From: Reyranella soli
GTDB lineage: Bacteria > Pseudomonadota > Alphaproteobacteria > Reyranellales > Reyranellaceae
DNA: 64,000 nucleotides
Assembly: GCF_007992495.1 (NCBI RefSeq)
Contig: NZ_BKAJ01000081.1
Coordinates: forward strand, 1 to 64,000
Direction of reading: 5' to 3'
Part shown: piece after piece, positions 8,660 through 16,902 of the stretch
How positions within the stretch are numbered: the stretch's first letter is position 1
Layout: the number at the start of each line of letters is the position of its first letter
Notes under the pieces: generated by a model
Told to the model about the DNA's origin: nothing
The model's input: the letters and a program-made list of their open reading frames with translations, nothing else
The model's database searches: none
Position numbers and translations under genes: made by a program

Positions 8660-9892
8660 CTACTTCAACTTGTTGAACGGCACGTCCTTGTCGACGCGTA
8701 CGTCCGCCGGCATGCCGAGCACGCGCTCGGCGACGATATTGCGCAGGATCTCATCGGTGCCGCCGGCGATGCGGAAGCCGGCGCCGCCGATCCATTGCGC
8801 CTGGAAGCCCGCGGCGTGCGGCACCTCCTCCTTCATGATGCCGGCCGGGCCCATCAGCTCCATGGCGAAAGCGCCCATGTCCTGCATCTTGGGGGCGGCC
8901 ACGATCTTGATGATCGAGGATTCCGGCCCGGGCGTCTGGCCCTTGGAGAGCGCCGTCAGCGTGCGGTACCGCGTCAGCTTCAAGCCCTGTTGCTGGACGT
9001 ACCAGTCGGCGATCTTCGAGCGGACCTGCTGGTTGCGGATCGCCGGTCCATCCTCGAGGTCGGTGTCGCGGGCGAGCTCCATCAGCTCGTCGACATCGAG
9101 GCCGCCCGAGGGCATGCCGACCGCCAGGCGCTCGTTCATCAGTGTCGTGAGGGCCGCCTTCCAGCCCTCGCCGACCTTGCCCAGCCGCTGGCTGTCGGGG
9201 ATGCGCACGTCAGTGAAGAACACCTCGTTGAAGTTGGCGCCGCCCGACATCTGCTTGATCGGCCGCACCTCGACACCCGGCGTCTTCATCGACAGGAAGA
9301 ACATGGTGAGGCCCGCGTGCTTCGGCACATTGGGATCGGTGCGGGTGATGATGATTCCGTAGTCGCTATAGTGCGCGCCCGACGTCCAGACCTTCTGGCC
9401 GTTGATCACCCAGCCGTCGCCCCCATCAGGTAATTTGGCACGCTCGGCGCGGGTGCGGATGCCGGCGACGTCGGAGCCGGCGGCCGGCTCGGAGAAGAGC
9501 TGGCACCACACTTCGTCGCCGTGCAGCGCGGGCTTCACATAGCGCTGGAGGTGCTCGGGCGAGGCATAGGCCATCATGGTCGGGATGCACATGCCGAGCC
9601 CGATGTCGAAGAAGCCCAGCGGCACCAGGTAGTTCGCTTCCTCCTGCTGGTAGATCACCTGCAGGATGGGCGAGCCGCCGCGGCCGCCATATTCCTTGGG
9701 CCAGGTGATGCGCGCGTAGCCCGCCTTGGCTTTCATGTCCTGCCAGGCCTTGGCCTTCTTCAGGAGCTCGGGATCGTCGTTGCGGGCGCGGAAGCTCGCC
9801 TTGTCGTCGCTCTTGCGCGTGGCGTTGGCATCGAGCCAGGCGCGCACTTCCTTGCGGAAGGCGGCTTCTTCGGGAGTGTCGTTGAAGTCCAT
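8660..9892 (-). CDS. Acyl-CoA dehydrogenase (410 aa)
   Basis: 410 aa with the full acyl-CoA dehydrogenase layout: helical N-terminal domain, middle beta domain with CQLFSEPAAGSDVAGIRTRA and WVINGQKVWTSGAHYSDY, and a C-terminal helical domain ending in IAGGTDEILRNIVAERVLGM. It should oxidise an acyl-CoA at the alpha-beta bond with FAD. ATG 9892 has GGAGGAGACAG just upstream. A second, shorter acyl-CoA dehydrogenase lies 130 bp upstream in the same direction. Such a long/short pair is reminiscent of heteromeric dehydrogenases that act on bulky (steroid-like) CoA esters; that is inference. Confidence 0.93.
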   Translation of the reverse strand: MDFNDTPEEAAFRKEVRAWLDANATRKSDDKASFRARNDDPELLKKAKAWQDMKAKAGYARITWPKEYGGRGGSPILQVIYQQEEANYLVPLGFFDIGLGMCIPTMMAYASPEHLQRYVKPALHGDEVWCQLFSEPAAGSDVAGIRTRAERAKLPDGGDGWVINGQKVWTSGAHYSDYGIIITRTDPNVPKHAGLTMFFLSMKTPGVEVRPIKQMSGGANFNEVFFTDVRIPDSQRLGKVGEGWKAALTTLMNERLAVGMPSGGLDVDELMELARDTDLEDGPAIRNQQVRSKIADWYVQQQGLKLTRYRTLTALSKGQTPGPESSIIKIVAAPKMQDMGAFAMELMGPAGIMKEEVPHAAGFQAQWIGGAGFRIAGGTDEILRNIVAERVLGMPADVRVDKDVPFNKLK

Positions 9893-9906
9893 CTGTCTCC
9901 TCCAAT

Positions 9907-10018
9907 CACCTCATCCTGAGGAGCGCCCGCAGGGCGCGTCTCGAAGGATGGGCCTCAGTCTTGATGTTGCCCACCCTTCGAGACGCATCGCTTCGCGATG
10001 CTCCTCAGGGTGAGGCGG
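9907..10018. repeat. Intergenic palindromic repeat, family 2, copy 1
   Basis: A long imperfect dyad. CACCTCATCCTGAGGAGC and GCGTCTCGAAGGATGGGC on the left pair with GCCCACCCTTCGAGACGC (about 9969-9986) and GCTCCTCAGGGTGAGG (about 9999-10015) on the right. The same words recur at 36659-36791. It sits between two acyl-CoA dehydrogenase genes. From memory, words of this type are common intergenic palindromes in Bradyrhizobium-like genomes. Confidence 0.8.
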
Positions 10019-10022
10019 TGCG

Positions 10023-11147
10023 TTACGCGGCGTTCTTCTGCTCCAAACGGCTCACCAGTTTGTCCTTCCAGGCCATCGGCCCGCCCAGCGCCAGCGCCAT
10101 CACGCGGGCCCGGCGATAATGGAACTGCGTGTCGGCTTCCCAGGTGAAGCCGATGCCGCCGTGGGTCTGGATGTTCTCCTTCGAGGCGAAGTCGTAGGCG
10201 TCGGTGGCGGCGATGCGCGCTGCCGCGGCGGCGAGCGGCAGGTCGGCCCCACCGTCGGTCAGCATCATGGCGCCGTAGTAGGCGTTGGAGCGCGCCAGCT
10301 CGAGCTTGACGTAGCAGTCGGCAAGCTTGTGCTTGATCGCCTGGTAGGAGCCGATGGCGCGGCCGAAGGCCTGGCGCTGCAGGGCATAATCGCGCGCCAT
10401 CCACATCGCGGCCTCCGCGCCGCCGACCTGGGCGAAGGCGAAGTACACCGCCGCGGCGTCGTAGAGCCGCTCCAGCGTGCGCCAGCCCTCGCCCTCTGCG
10501 CCCAAAAACTCGGCGTTGGCGTCCTTGAAAGTGAGCTCCGCATGCTTGCGCGCCGGATCGATGGTCTCGACGCGCTTCTTCGAAACGGCAGCCTGCGTGA
10601 GATCGACCAGAACCAGCGACACGGCGCGATCACCCTGCCCACCGGTGTTGGCGAGCACGACCGCAAACGTCGCCGCTTCGCCGTCGGCCACCGGTACTTT
10701 CTTGCCGTTGAGACGGCCGCCGCCGAAGGTCGTGCGGATGCCGCGCGGCTTGGGCGGTTGCGGGCCCTCGGCGATGGCGAGCGTGCCGATCGCCTTGCCG
10801 GCCGCCAGCTCGCTCAGCCACTTCTTCTTCTGCGCGTCCGAGCCCGCGAGCTTCAGCGCCTCGGTCGCCAGCACGACCGACGTGTCGAACGGCACGGGCG
10901 CCGCCGCGCGGCCGACCTCCTCGGCGATGACGCAAAGCTCGAGGGGCGACAGGCCGAGCCCGCCATACTCTTCGGGAATGCCGGTCGCCGGCACGCCGAG
11001 ATCGACGAGGCCTTTCCAGACCTCGTCGGCGTGAGTCTCGTTGCCGTCCAGCACGCGACGCACGACCTTGGTCGGGCACTTGTCGGTGAGGAACTTACGG
11101 AGCTGCTCCTTGAGCAGCTTCTGGTCGTCGGAGAAATCGAAGTTCAT
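10023..11147 (-). CDS. Acyl-CoA dehydrogenase (374 aa, short partner type)
   Basis: 374 aa from ATG 11147 (MNFDFSDDQKLLKEQLRKF). A TTG three codons earlier is possible but less likely. The N-terminal domain has EEYGGLGLSPLELCVIAEEVGRA; the C-terminal domain has QRQAFGRAIGSYQAIKHKLAD and ends near IQTHGGIGFTWEADTQFHYR. It lacks the EGT/GGT segment that follows in standard family members, and the middle beta domain is short. These traits fit the partner subunit of a heteromeric dehydrogenase with the 410-aa protein downstream. Which subunit carries the catalytic base cannot be settled by eye. Confidence 0.9.
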   Translation of the reverse strand: MNFDFSDDQKLLKEQLRKFLTDKCPTKVVRRVLDGNETHADEVWKGLVDLGVPATGIPEEYGGLGLSPLELCVIAEEVGRAAAPVPFDTSVVLATEALKLAGSDAQKKKWLSELAAGKAIGTLAIAEGPQPPKPRGIRTTFGGGRLNGKKVPVADGEAATFAVVLANTGGQGDRAVSLVLVDLTQAAVSKKRVETIDPARKHAELTFKDANAEFLGAEGEGWRTLERLYDAAAVYFAFAQVGGAEAAMWMARDYALQRQAFGRAIGSYQAIKHKLADCYVKLELARSNAYYGAMMLTDGGADLPLAAAAARIAATDAYDFASKENIQTHGGIGFTWEADTQFHYRRARVMALALGGPMAWKDKLVSRLEQKNAA

Positions 11148-11234
11148 GATGGGCAAAGCCTAGCAATTGCGCTCGCATCGGGGAACGGTAGAAGGTTCCG
11201 ACAGGCGGGTGCAGCAATGTGATACGGTGAACAC

Positions 11235-11585
11235 ATGGATACAGCGCAAATCAAGGATTGGCACGCTCACATCTACTTCGACGCCATCACGGTCGAGCCC
11301 GCGCGAGCGTTGCGCGAGAGGATCGAGCAGGCGTTCGAGATCGAGATGGGGCGCTTCCACGAAAGGCCGGTGGGCCCGCATCCGCGCTTCAGCTACCAGG
11401 TCGCGTTCAAGAACGAGCAGCTGGCGCCGCTGCTGTCGTGGCTCACGCTCAACCGCGGCGACCTCACGATCTTCGTGCATCCCAACACCGGCCAGGACCT
11501 GGAGGACCATCGCGACCGCGCGATCTGGCTCGGCCAGCAGGTGCCGCTGGTGCTCGACATCTTCACCAAGAAAAAGGACTCGTAA
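11235..11585 (+). CDS. DOPA 4,5-dioxygenase-family small protein
   Basis: 116 aa. The sequence has DWHAHIYFD near the N-terminus (a conserved His-x-His of the family), GPHPRFSYQVAF in the middle and DLTIFVHPNTGQDLEDHRDRA near the C-terminus, the last with another His pair. This matches the small bacterial relatives of plant and fungal DOPA 4,5-dioxygenase, presumed metal-binding cytosolic proteins. The bacterial substrate is unknown. Its TAA is followed at once by the next ATG, so it is coupled to the CinA-like gene. Confidence 0.8.
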   Translation: MDTAQIKDWHAHIYFDAITVEPARALRERIEQAFEIEMGRFHERPVGPHPRFSYQVAFKNEQLAPLLSWLTLNRGDLTIFVHPNTGQDLEDHRDRAIWLGQQVPLVLDIFTKKKDS

Positions 11586-12068
11586 ATGGATTCGCTCCTG
11601 CCGCTGGCGCAGAAGGTCGGCGAGAAACTGAAGGCCCGCAAGGAAACGGTCGGCGTATCCGAATCGTCGGCCGGCGGCCTGGTCTCCGCCGTGCTGCTCG
11701 CCGTCCCTGGCGCGTCGGCCTACTTCATGGGCGGCGCCGTCGTCTACACGCGGCCGGCGGGCGAAGCCTTCCTGACCGCATCTCCGGACAGGCGCAAAGG
11801 CATCCGCTCCTCCTCCGAACCCTGGGCCACGCTCGCCGCCGAGCTGGTGCGCGAGCGGCTGAACACGACCTGGGGCCTCGCCGAGACCGGCGCTTCGGGT
11901 CCGACCGGCAATTCCTACGGCGATCCCGCCGGCCACACCTGCGTCGCGGTCGTCGGCCCCAAGGGCAAGATCTCGCGCACGTTGCGCACTGGCTCGAACG
12001 ACCGCGTCGCGAACATGCGCGCGTTCGCGGCCGAAGCGCTCAAGCTTCTGGACGAACAGCTCGCCTGA
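11586..12068 (+). CDS. CinA C-terminal domain protein (nicotinamide-nucleotide amidase-like)
   Basis: 160 aa, only the C-terminal (PncC) domain of CinA. It has VGVSESSAGGLVSAVLLAVPGAS, where the family has AESCTGG, then YFMGGAVVYT and the GLAETGASGP segment. PncC hydrolyses NMN to nicotinic acid mononucleotide and ammonia in NAD recycling. The Cys of the usual ESCTGG motif is replaced (ESSAGG), so activity should be tested. It is directly downstream of the DOPA-dioxygenase-like gene (no gap) and converges with the DUF423 gene 2 bp away. Confidence 0.82.
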   Translation: MDSLLPLAQKVGEKLKARKETVGVSESSAGGLVSAVLLAVPGASAYFMGGAVVYTRPAGEAFLTASPDRRKGIRSSSEPWATLAAELVRERLNTTWGLAETGASGPTGNSYGDPAGHTCVAVVGPKGKISRTLRTGSNDRVANMRAFAAEALKLLDEQLA

Positions 12069-12070
12069 AG

Positions 12071-12472
12071 TCAGTCGGCCCCTGGCCTCATCAGCGCAGC
12101 AAGGGCGAGGCTCAACCAGCCCAGGATGAAGGCGGCGCCGCCGATTGGCGCCACCGCGCCCATCCATCGCGGACCACCGAAGGCAAGCGCGTACAGGGCG
12201 CCCGGAAAGAGCACGCTGCCAAGCAAGAACAGGCACTGAGCGACGAGGGCGACGGGCGCGTTGATCGTCGCGCTACGCACCAGGACGACCACGCCCATGA
12301 TCGCGAGCGCATGGATGACTTGGTACTGGCTGCCTGTCTGCAGCCACTCGCGCGCCTTGCGGCCGGCCTCGGTGGAAAGATCGAGGCCGTGGGCCGCGAA
12401 TGCGCCGACAATGACGGAGATCGCGCCGCTCAGTGCGGCGACCACGATCCAGCCTTTCGCGGCAGCGCCCAC
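12071..12472 (-). CDS. DUF423 family membrane protein
   Basis: 133 aa with four hydrophobic segments. The motif VIVGAFAAHGL near residue 20 is the signature of DUF423 (YgdD-like) inner-membrane proteins of unknown role. The start is a GTG at 12472, five bases after the stop of the upstream SDR gene; no ATG is available near the first helix. It probably forms the last gene of the operon with the SDR and the enoyl-CoA hydratase. Confidence 0.82.
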   Translation of the reverse strand: MGAAAKGWIVVAALSGAISVIVGAFAAHGLDLSTEAGRKAREWLQTGSQYQVIHALAIMGVVVLVRSATINAPVALVAQCLFLLGSVLFPGALYALAFGGPRWMGAVAPIGGAAFILGWLSLALAALMRPGAD

Positions 12473-12477
12473 GGAAC

Positions 12478-13278
12478 TTACTGCGGCCGCGTCGGCCGTC
12501 CGCCGGCCGTGATGCCGCCGTCGATCACCAGCTCCTGGCCGGTCATGTAGTTGGCGGCCTCGGTGCACAGGAACATGACGCCGTTGGCGATGTCCTGCGC
12601 CACGCCGACACGGGTCAGCGGCACCATCATGGTCGCACGCTCGACCGGATCGATCGGCGCGTTGCGGCGGTTGCCCTCGGCGCCGGTCGGGATCTTGCCC
12701 CAGATCGGCGTGGCGATGATGCCGGGATGGACCGAGTTGCAGCGGATGTTGTCGTGGGCATGCTCCAGCGCCACTGACTTCGCCAGCAGCCGCACGCCGC
12801 CCTTGGTCGCCGAGTAGGCGGCAAGGCCCGGCGCGCCGCGCAGGCCTGCGATCGACGACATCAGCACGATCGAGCCGCCGCCCTGGCGCCGCAGCGCGGG
12901 GATGGCGTGCTTGATCGACAGGAACACGCCGTCGAGGTTGATCGCCTGCTGGCGCTGCCAGTCGGCGAGCGTCATCGTCTCGATCGGCGCCATGACGCCG
13001 ATGCCGGCATTGGCAACCATGATGTCGAGGCGGCCGAAATTCTTCTCGGCGTCGGCGATCACGCCCGGCCACGCCGCCTCGTCGCGCACGTCGTGGTGCA
13101 GGTAGCGGGCTTTGCCGCCGGCCTTGACGATACGCTCGACGACCGCCTTGCCCAGCGCGTCGTCGATGTCGGTGATAAGAACCGACGCACCTTCGCGCGC
13201 CAGCGTCTCCGAGCAGGCTTCGCCGATGCCGGAGGCGCCGCCGGTGACGATGGCGGCTTTGCCGGCGAGCTGGGCCAT
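12478..13278 (-). CDS. Short-chain dehydrogenase/reductase (SDR)
   Basis: 266 aa classical SDR: GGASGIGEA cofactor loop, acidic ITDIDDA after strand 2 (NAD preference), VANAGIG in place of NNAG, catalytic Ser in VLMSSIAG, and YSATKGG as the YxxxK pair. The C-terminus has GQELVIDGG. It begins at ATG 13278, whose first base overlaps the TGA of the upstream enoyl-CoA hydratase, so the two are translationally coupled. Likely a 3-hydroxyacyl-CoA or alcohol dehydrogenase in the same route as the hydratase; substrate not determinable. Confidence 0.88.
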   Translation of the reverse strand: MAQLAGKAAIVTGGASGIGEACSETLAREGASVLITDIDDALGKAVVERIVKAGGKARYLHHDVRDEAAWPGVIADAEKNFGRLDIMVANAGIGVMAPIETMTLADWQRQQAINLDGVFLSIKHAIPALRRQGGGSIVLMSSIAGLRGAPGLAAYSATKGGVRLLAKSVALEHAHDNIRCNSVHPGIIATPIWGKIPTGAEGNRRNAPIDPVERATMMVPLTRVGVAQDIANGVMFLCTEAANYMTGQELVIDGGITAGGRPTRPQ

Positions 13279-14051
13279 CAGCGGCCCTTCCAGTTGCCCG
13301 GCCGCTTCTCGGCGTAGGACTTCACGCCCTCCTTGAAGTCCTCGGTCTTGCGCGTCCAGTCCTGCTCGGTGAGCTCGCGCTCGGTCGCGACCTCGGCGGC
13401 ATCGGCAAAGCCGCGCCGCATGGTCTCGCGCGTCGACATCACGGCAAGCGGCGCCGATTCGGCGATCTCGTGAGCGAGCTTCATCGCCTCCTTGCGCACG
13501 TCGGCGAGCGGCGCCAGCACGTCGGCGAGGCCCCATTCGACCGCCTGCTCGCCGCCGATGCGCCGACCGGTCAGGAACATCAGGTTGGCGCGCTGCTGCC
13601 CGATCAGCCGCGGCAGGGTGAAGGTCAGCGAAAAGCCGGGATGGAAGCCGAGCCGCGTGAAGTTGGCGGCAAAGCGCGCCTCCGGTGCGGCAACGCGGAA
13701 GTCCGGCATCAGGGCAAGGCCGAGGCCGCCGCCGATCGCCGGGCCCTGGATGGCGCCGATGCTGGGCTTCTTGGAGCGGAACAGGCGGGTAGCCTCCTTG
13801 TAGAGGTGCTTGCCGCTTTCGGCCGCGCCGGTCTGCGGACGATTGGCGAAATCGGCGCCGGCGCAGAACGACTTGCCCTGCGCGCAGAGCACGTAGGCGC
13901 GGATTTCGTTGTCACGGTCGAACGCCTCGAAGGCGTCGGCGATCTGGTTGATCAGCGAGTTGTCGAAGAAATTGTGCGGCGGCCGCTGGATTTCGACGAT
14001 GCCGACATGACCTTCGCTGCTGACGCCGATATCCTTGTAGGTGGCGCTCAT
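13278..14051 (-). CDS. Enoyl-CoA hydratase/isomerase (crotonase) family protein
   Basis: 257 aa from ATG 14051 (MSATYKDIGVSSEGHVGIVE). It has the oxyanion-hole segments of crotonases: CAQGKSFCAGADFA (about 65-78) and QGPAIGGGLGLALMPDFRVA (about 110-130). The second active-site acid usually found in hydratases is replaced in FTRLGFHPGFSLTFTLPRLIG, where His follows Gly-Phe, so it may be an isomerase or hydrolase rather than a hydratase. It overlaps the downstream SDR by one base. The extension to 14168 is rejected. Confidence 0.85.
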   Translation of the reverse strand: MSATYKDIGVSSEGHVGIVEIQRPPHNFFDNSLINQIADAFEAFDRDNEIRAYVLCAQGKSFCAGADFANRPQTGAAESGKHLYKEATRLFRSKKPSIGAIQGPAIGGGLGLALMPDFRVAAPEARFAANFTRLGFHPGFSLTFTLPRLIGQQRANLMFLTGRRIGGEQAVEWGLADVLAPLADVRKEAMKLAHEIAESAPLAVMSTRETMRRGFADAAEVATERELTEQDWTRKTEDFKEGVKSYAEKRPGNWKGR

Positions 14052-14131
14052 ACGTTTCCCCCACGGGCTAATGATGAGCGGCGATATTGCCCCGCCGCCG
14101 GGGCACCCGTCGAGTTGGGAGGAGAGCAAGA

Positions 14132-15073
14132 ATGTCGCAAAGCGAACGCCATGCCCCAGGACATGCACTGGTGGTGGGTGGCGGCACGATGGGCGTGGGA
14201 ATCATCGCCATGTTCCTGGGCGGTGGTTGGAAAGTCGATGTCGTGTCGCGCTCGGCCTCGACGCGCGAGGGCCTGCCCGACGGCTGTGCGCGCGCTCTCG
14301 CCGCACTCGGCAAGCCCATCGATACGTCAGGACTCGCGACCTATGCGACGCTGCCGGAAGCCTCGTGGAAGGCGATCGATGTGGTCGTCGAAACGGTGAC
14401 CGAGGACCTCGAGCTGAAGCGCCGGCTGTTCGCCGAGATGGAGGCGCTGGCCCGGCCGGACTGCGCCATCACCTCGAACTCCTCGAGCTTCCCGATCAGC
14501 GAGATCGCCAAGGGCCTCGCGACCCAGGGCCGCATGATGGGCCTGCACTTCTTCATGCCGGCGCATCTCATCCCCCTGGTCGAGGTCGTGCGCTCGGTCC
14601 ACACCGACGTGAAGCAGGCCGAACGCGTCGGCGAGATCATGCGCGCGCTCGGCAAGCGGCCGGTGCAGGTGAAGAAGGACGTCATCGGATTCTTAGGCAA
14701 CCGCATCCAGGGCGCGCTGATGCGCGAGGCCCTGTGGCTGATCGAGCAGGGCGTGGCCTCGCCCGAAGACATCGATGCCACCGTGCGGCTCTCCTTCGGC
14801 TTCCGCTACGCCGCGGCCGGCCCGATCGTGCAGAAGGAGCATTCGGGCTGGGACACGACCTGCGCCGTCGCCAAGATCATCTGGCCCGACCTCAGCAATG
14901 CCGATGGCCCGCCACCGGTTCTGCAGAAGAACGTCGACGAGGGCCGCATCGGCTTCAAGACCGGGCGCGGCTTCTTCGAGTGGGACGACCAGTCGATGGC
15001 AAAAGAGCGTGCCCGATATGAGCACGCTCTTCGCAAGTGTCTGGAAATCTTCCGCGAGGAAGGAATTATCTAG
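14132..15073 (+). CDS. 3-hydroxyacyl-CoA dehydrogenase family protein
   Basis: 313 aa from ATG 14132 with GGGAGGAGAGC upstream. It has a Rossmann start VVGGGTMGVGIIAMFLGGGW, the ETVTEDLELKRRLFAEME segment, the SNSSSFPISEIA catalytic Ser region, the catalytic His in GLHFFMPAHLIPLVEVV, and VKKDVIGFLGNRIQGALMRE. It should oxidise 3-hydroxyacyl-CoA (or an analogous 3-hydroxy acid) with NAD. Unlike fusion FadB it has no crotonase domain. It is divergent from the crotonase gene and its stop codon overlaps that of the helicase gene. Confidence 0.9.
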   Translation: MSQSERHAPGHALVVGGGTMGVGIIAMFLGGGWKVDVVSRSASTREGLPDGCARALAALGKPIDTSGLATYATLPEASWKAIDVVVETVTEDLELKRRLFAEMEALARPDCAITSNSSSFPISEIAKGLATQGRMMGLHFFMPAHLIPLVEVVRSVHTDVKQAERVGEIMRALGKRPVQVKKDVIGFLGNRIQGALMREALWLIEQGVASPEDIDATVRLSFGFRYAAAGPIVQKEHSGWDTTCAVAKIIWPDLSNADGPPPVLQKNVDEGRIGFKTGRGFFEWDDQSMAKERARYEHALRKCLEIFREEGII

Positions 15074-16632
15074 GCGGCGCGACCGCGACCGCTGCGGCCA
15101 CCACCACCACCGCCGCCGCCGAAGCGACGGCCGCCGCGCGGCGGGCCGCCGAACGGGCGGTCGCCTTGCGGGCGCGGCGTGTAGGGCCGGTTGGCGTTCG
15201 GGCGGGCGCCGTGAGGGCGCTCACCCTGCGTCGGGCCAGTGCGCGGACGATCGTCGTGGGTGCGCTCACCCTGCGGGGCGTCGCGATAGTCGCCGCGCGA
15301 CCACTGATGCTCGGCCGGGGCCGACGGGCGATCGGCGCGCGAGCGCTCGCCGAACGGGCGATGGCCGCCGCGGCCGTTGCCATTGCCATTGCCGCGCTTG
15401 GGACCGTGACCGTTGCCGCGATGCTCGCGACGCTCGCCTTCATCACGCGCGTCGCGCTCGGCCTTGGGACGAAGCGGCGGCGCTGCCGGCATGTCCTCGT
15501 TGGCCGGCGTCGCAACGACGGCGATGCGCTGGTTGGTCAGCCGCTCGATGCTCTTGAGCTGGCCGCGCTCGCTGCCGTCGCAGAACGACAGGGCGATGCC
15601 CGAGGCGCCGGCACGCGCGGTGCGGCCGATGCGATGGACGTAGCTCTCGGCGTCGGCCGGCAGCTCGTAGTTGATGACGTGCGTGACGCCGCTCACGTCG
15701 ATGCCGCGCGAGGCGAGATCGGTGGCGACCAGCACGCGGGCGCGGCCGCGGCTGAAGTTGTCGAGCGCCTTCTGCCGGGCGTTCTGTGACTTGTTGCCGT
15801 GGATCGCTTCGGAGCGCACGCCGCGATCCTCGAGCGCCTCGGCGACGCGGTTGGCGCCGCGCTTGGTGCGGGTGAAGACGATGACACGCTCGAGCGTCTC
15901 GTCGTTCAGCAGGTGGCTCAGCAGCGCACGCTTGGCGGCGGCCGGCACGAAGTAGACGCGCTGGTCGATCTTGTCGACGGTGCGGCCCTGCGGGGCGATC
16001 TCGACCTTCTCGGGGTTCTTCAGGATCTCAGCCGCGAGCTTGGAGATGTCACCCGGCATGGTCGCCGAGAACAAGAGCGTCTGGCGCTGCTTGGAGACCG
16101 AAGCCACGATGCGGCGCACGTCGCGGATGAAGCCCATGTCGAACATGCGGTCGGCCTCGTCGAGGACGAGGAAGGTCACATGCGCCAGCTTGACGTTGCC
16201 GCGCTCGACCAGGTCGAGAAGCCGGCCCGGCGTTGCAACGAGGATGTCGACGCCGCGATTCAGGGTCTCGATCTGGCGGCCGAAGCCCAGCCCGCCGATC
16301 ACCATGCCGAGCTTCAGCCCGAGGCCACGGCCGTAGGTGTCGAAGCTGCGGCCGATCTGGACGGCGAGCTCGCGCGTCGGCGCCAGCACCAGCGCGCGCG
16401 GATGCTTGGGCTGCGGACGCTCGCGGAAACCGGAGAGGTGCTGCAGGATGGGCAGCGCGAAAGCGGCGGTCTTGCCGGTGCCGGTCTGGGCGATGCCCAG
16501 CACGTCGCGGCCCTGCAGCAACGCCGGGATGGTGCGCGCCTGGATCGGCGTGGGCACGGTGTAACCGGCGGCATCGAGGGCACGCAGCAACGGCTCGGCG
16601 AGGCCGAGATCCGCAAACGAAACATTACTCAC
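15070..16632 (-). CDS. rhlE: DEAD-box RNA helicase, RhlE type
   Basis: 520 aa. Residues 1-375 hold the helicase core: Q motif (FADLGL...TPIQ), Walker A AQTGTGKT, DEAD in VLDEADRMFD, SAT in LLFSATMPG, and HRIGRTARAG. The tail (about 385-520) is a disordered Arg/Gly/Pro/Asn-rich region ending in a glycine run and GRSGRGRAA, typical of RNA-binding RhlE tails. It likely remodels rRNA or mRNA during ribosome assembly or cold adaptation. It has its own promoter and a leader of about 185 nt. Its stop overlaps that of the convergent dehydrogenase. Confidence 0.93.
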   Translation of the reverse strand: MSNVSFADLGLAEPLLRALDAAGYTVPTPIQARTIPALLQGRDVLGIAQTGTGKTAAFALPILQHLSGFRERPQPKHPRALVLAPTRELAVQIGRSFDTYGRGLGLKLGMVIGGLGFGRQIETLNRGVDILVATPGRLLDLVERGNVKLAHVTFLVLDEADRMFDMGFIRDVRRIVASVSKQRQTLLFSATMPGDISKLAAEILKNPEKVEIAPQGRTVDKIDQRVYFVPAAAKRALLSHLLNDETLERVIVFTRTKRGANRVAEALEDRGVRSEAIHGNKSQNARQKALDNFSRGRARVLVATDLASRGIDVSGVTHVINYELPADAESYVHRIGRTARAGASGIALSFCDGSERGQLKSIERLTNQRIAVVATPANEDMPAAPPLRPKAERDARDEGERREHRGNGHGPKRGNGNGNGRGGHRPFGERSRADRPSAPAEHQWSRGDYRDAPQGERTHDDRPRTGPTQGERPHGARPNANRPYTPRPQGDRPFGGPPRGGRRFGGGGGGGGRSGRGRAA

Positions 16633-16798
16633 TGGAAATCAAATCCTTTGGCCGCCGGCGTACCGTTCAGGCACGCGAATGGAGCGGCTTTTGGCCCGTT
16701 CCCGCGCGCGGCTGGGACGGCTCTTGTTTTGGGGATTGTCTCGGGATGAGGCGCCGTCGAATGAGAGGCGCGTCGCGCGATCGCGAGAAATCTTTTTC

Positions 16799-16818
16799 AG
16801 CCCGCAAACCAGCGGGCT
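16799..16818 (-). promoter_or_regulatory. Hairpin at the 5' end of the helicase mRNA leader
   Basis: AGCCCGC and GCGGGCT form a 7-bp stem with a 6-nt loop. It falls exactly at the predicted transcript start, and on the minus strand is followed by GAAAAAG, not a T-run, so it is not a terminator. A 5'-terminal stem could stabilise the mRNA or regulate it with temperature, as is known for some helicase leaders; function inferred. The rest of the leader (16633-16798) holds no ORF I can support. Confidence 0.5.
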
Positions 16819-16824
16819 GGCGCG

Positions 16825-16853
16825 TATATGATTGTGCGGCGCAACTAAGTCAA
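16825..16853 (-). promoter_or_regulatory. Sigma-70-type promoter for the helicase gene
   Basis: On the minus strand, TTGACT (16848-16853) and CATATA (16825-16830) are separated by exactly 17 nt, a near-consensus housekeeping promoter. Transcription would start near 16818, giving a 5' leader of about 185 nt before the helicase ATG at 16632. Confidence 0.75.
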
Positions 16854-16902
16854 GCGACGGTATTGTGGCGGCTCGCGGGCCTGAGCCCGCGACCGAAAAC
16901 CA

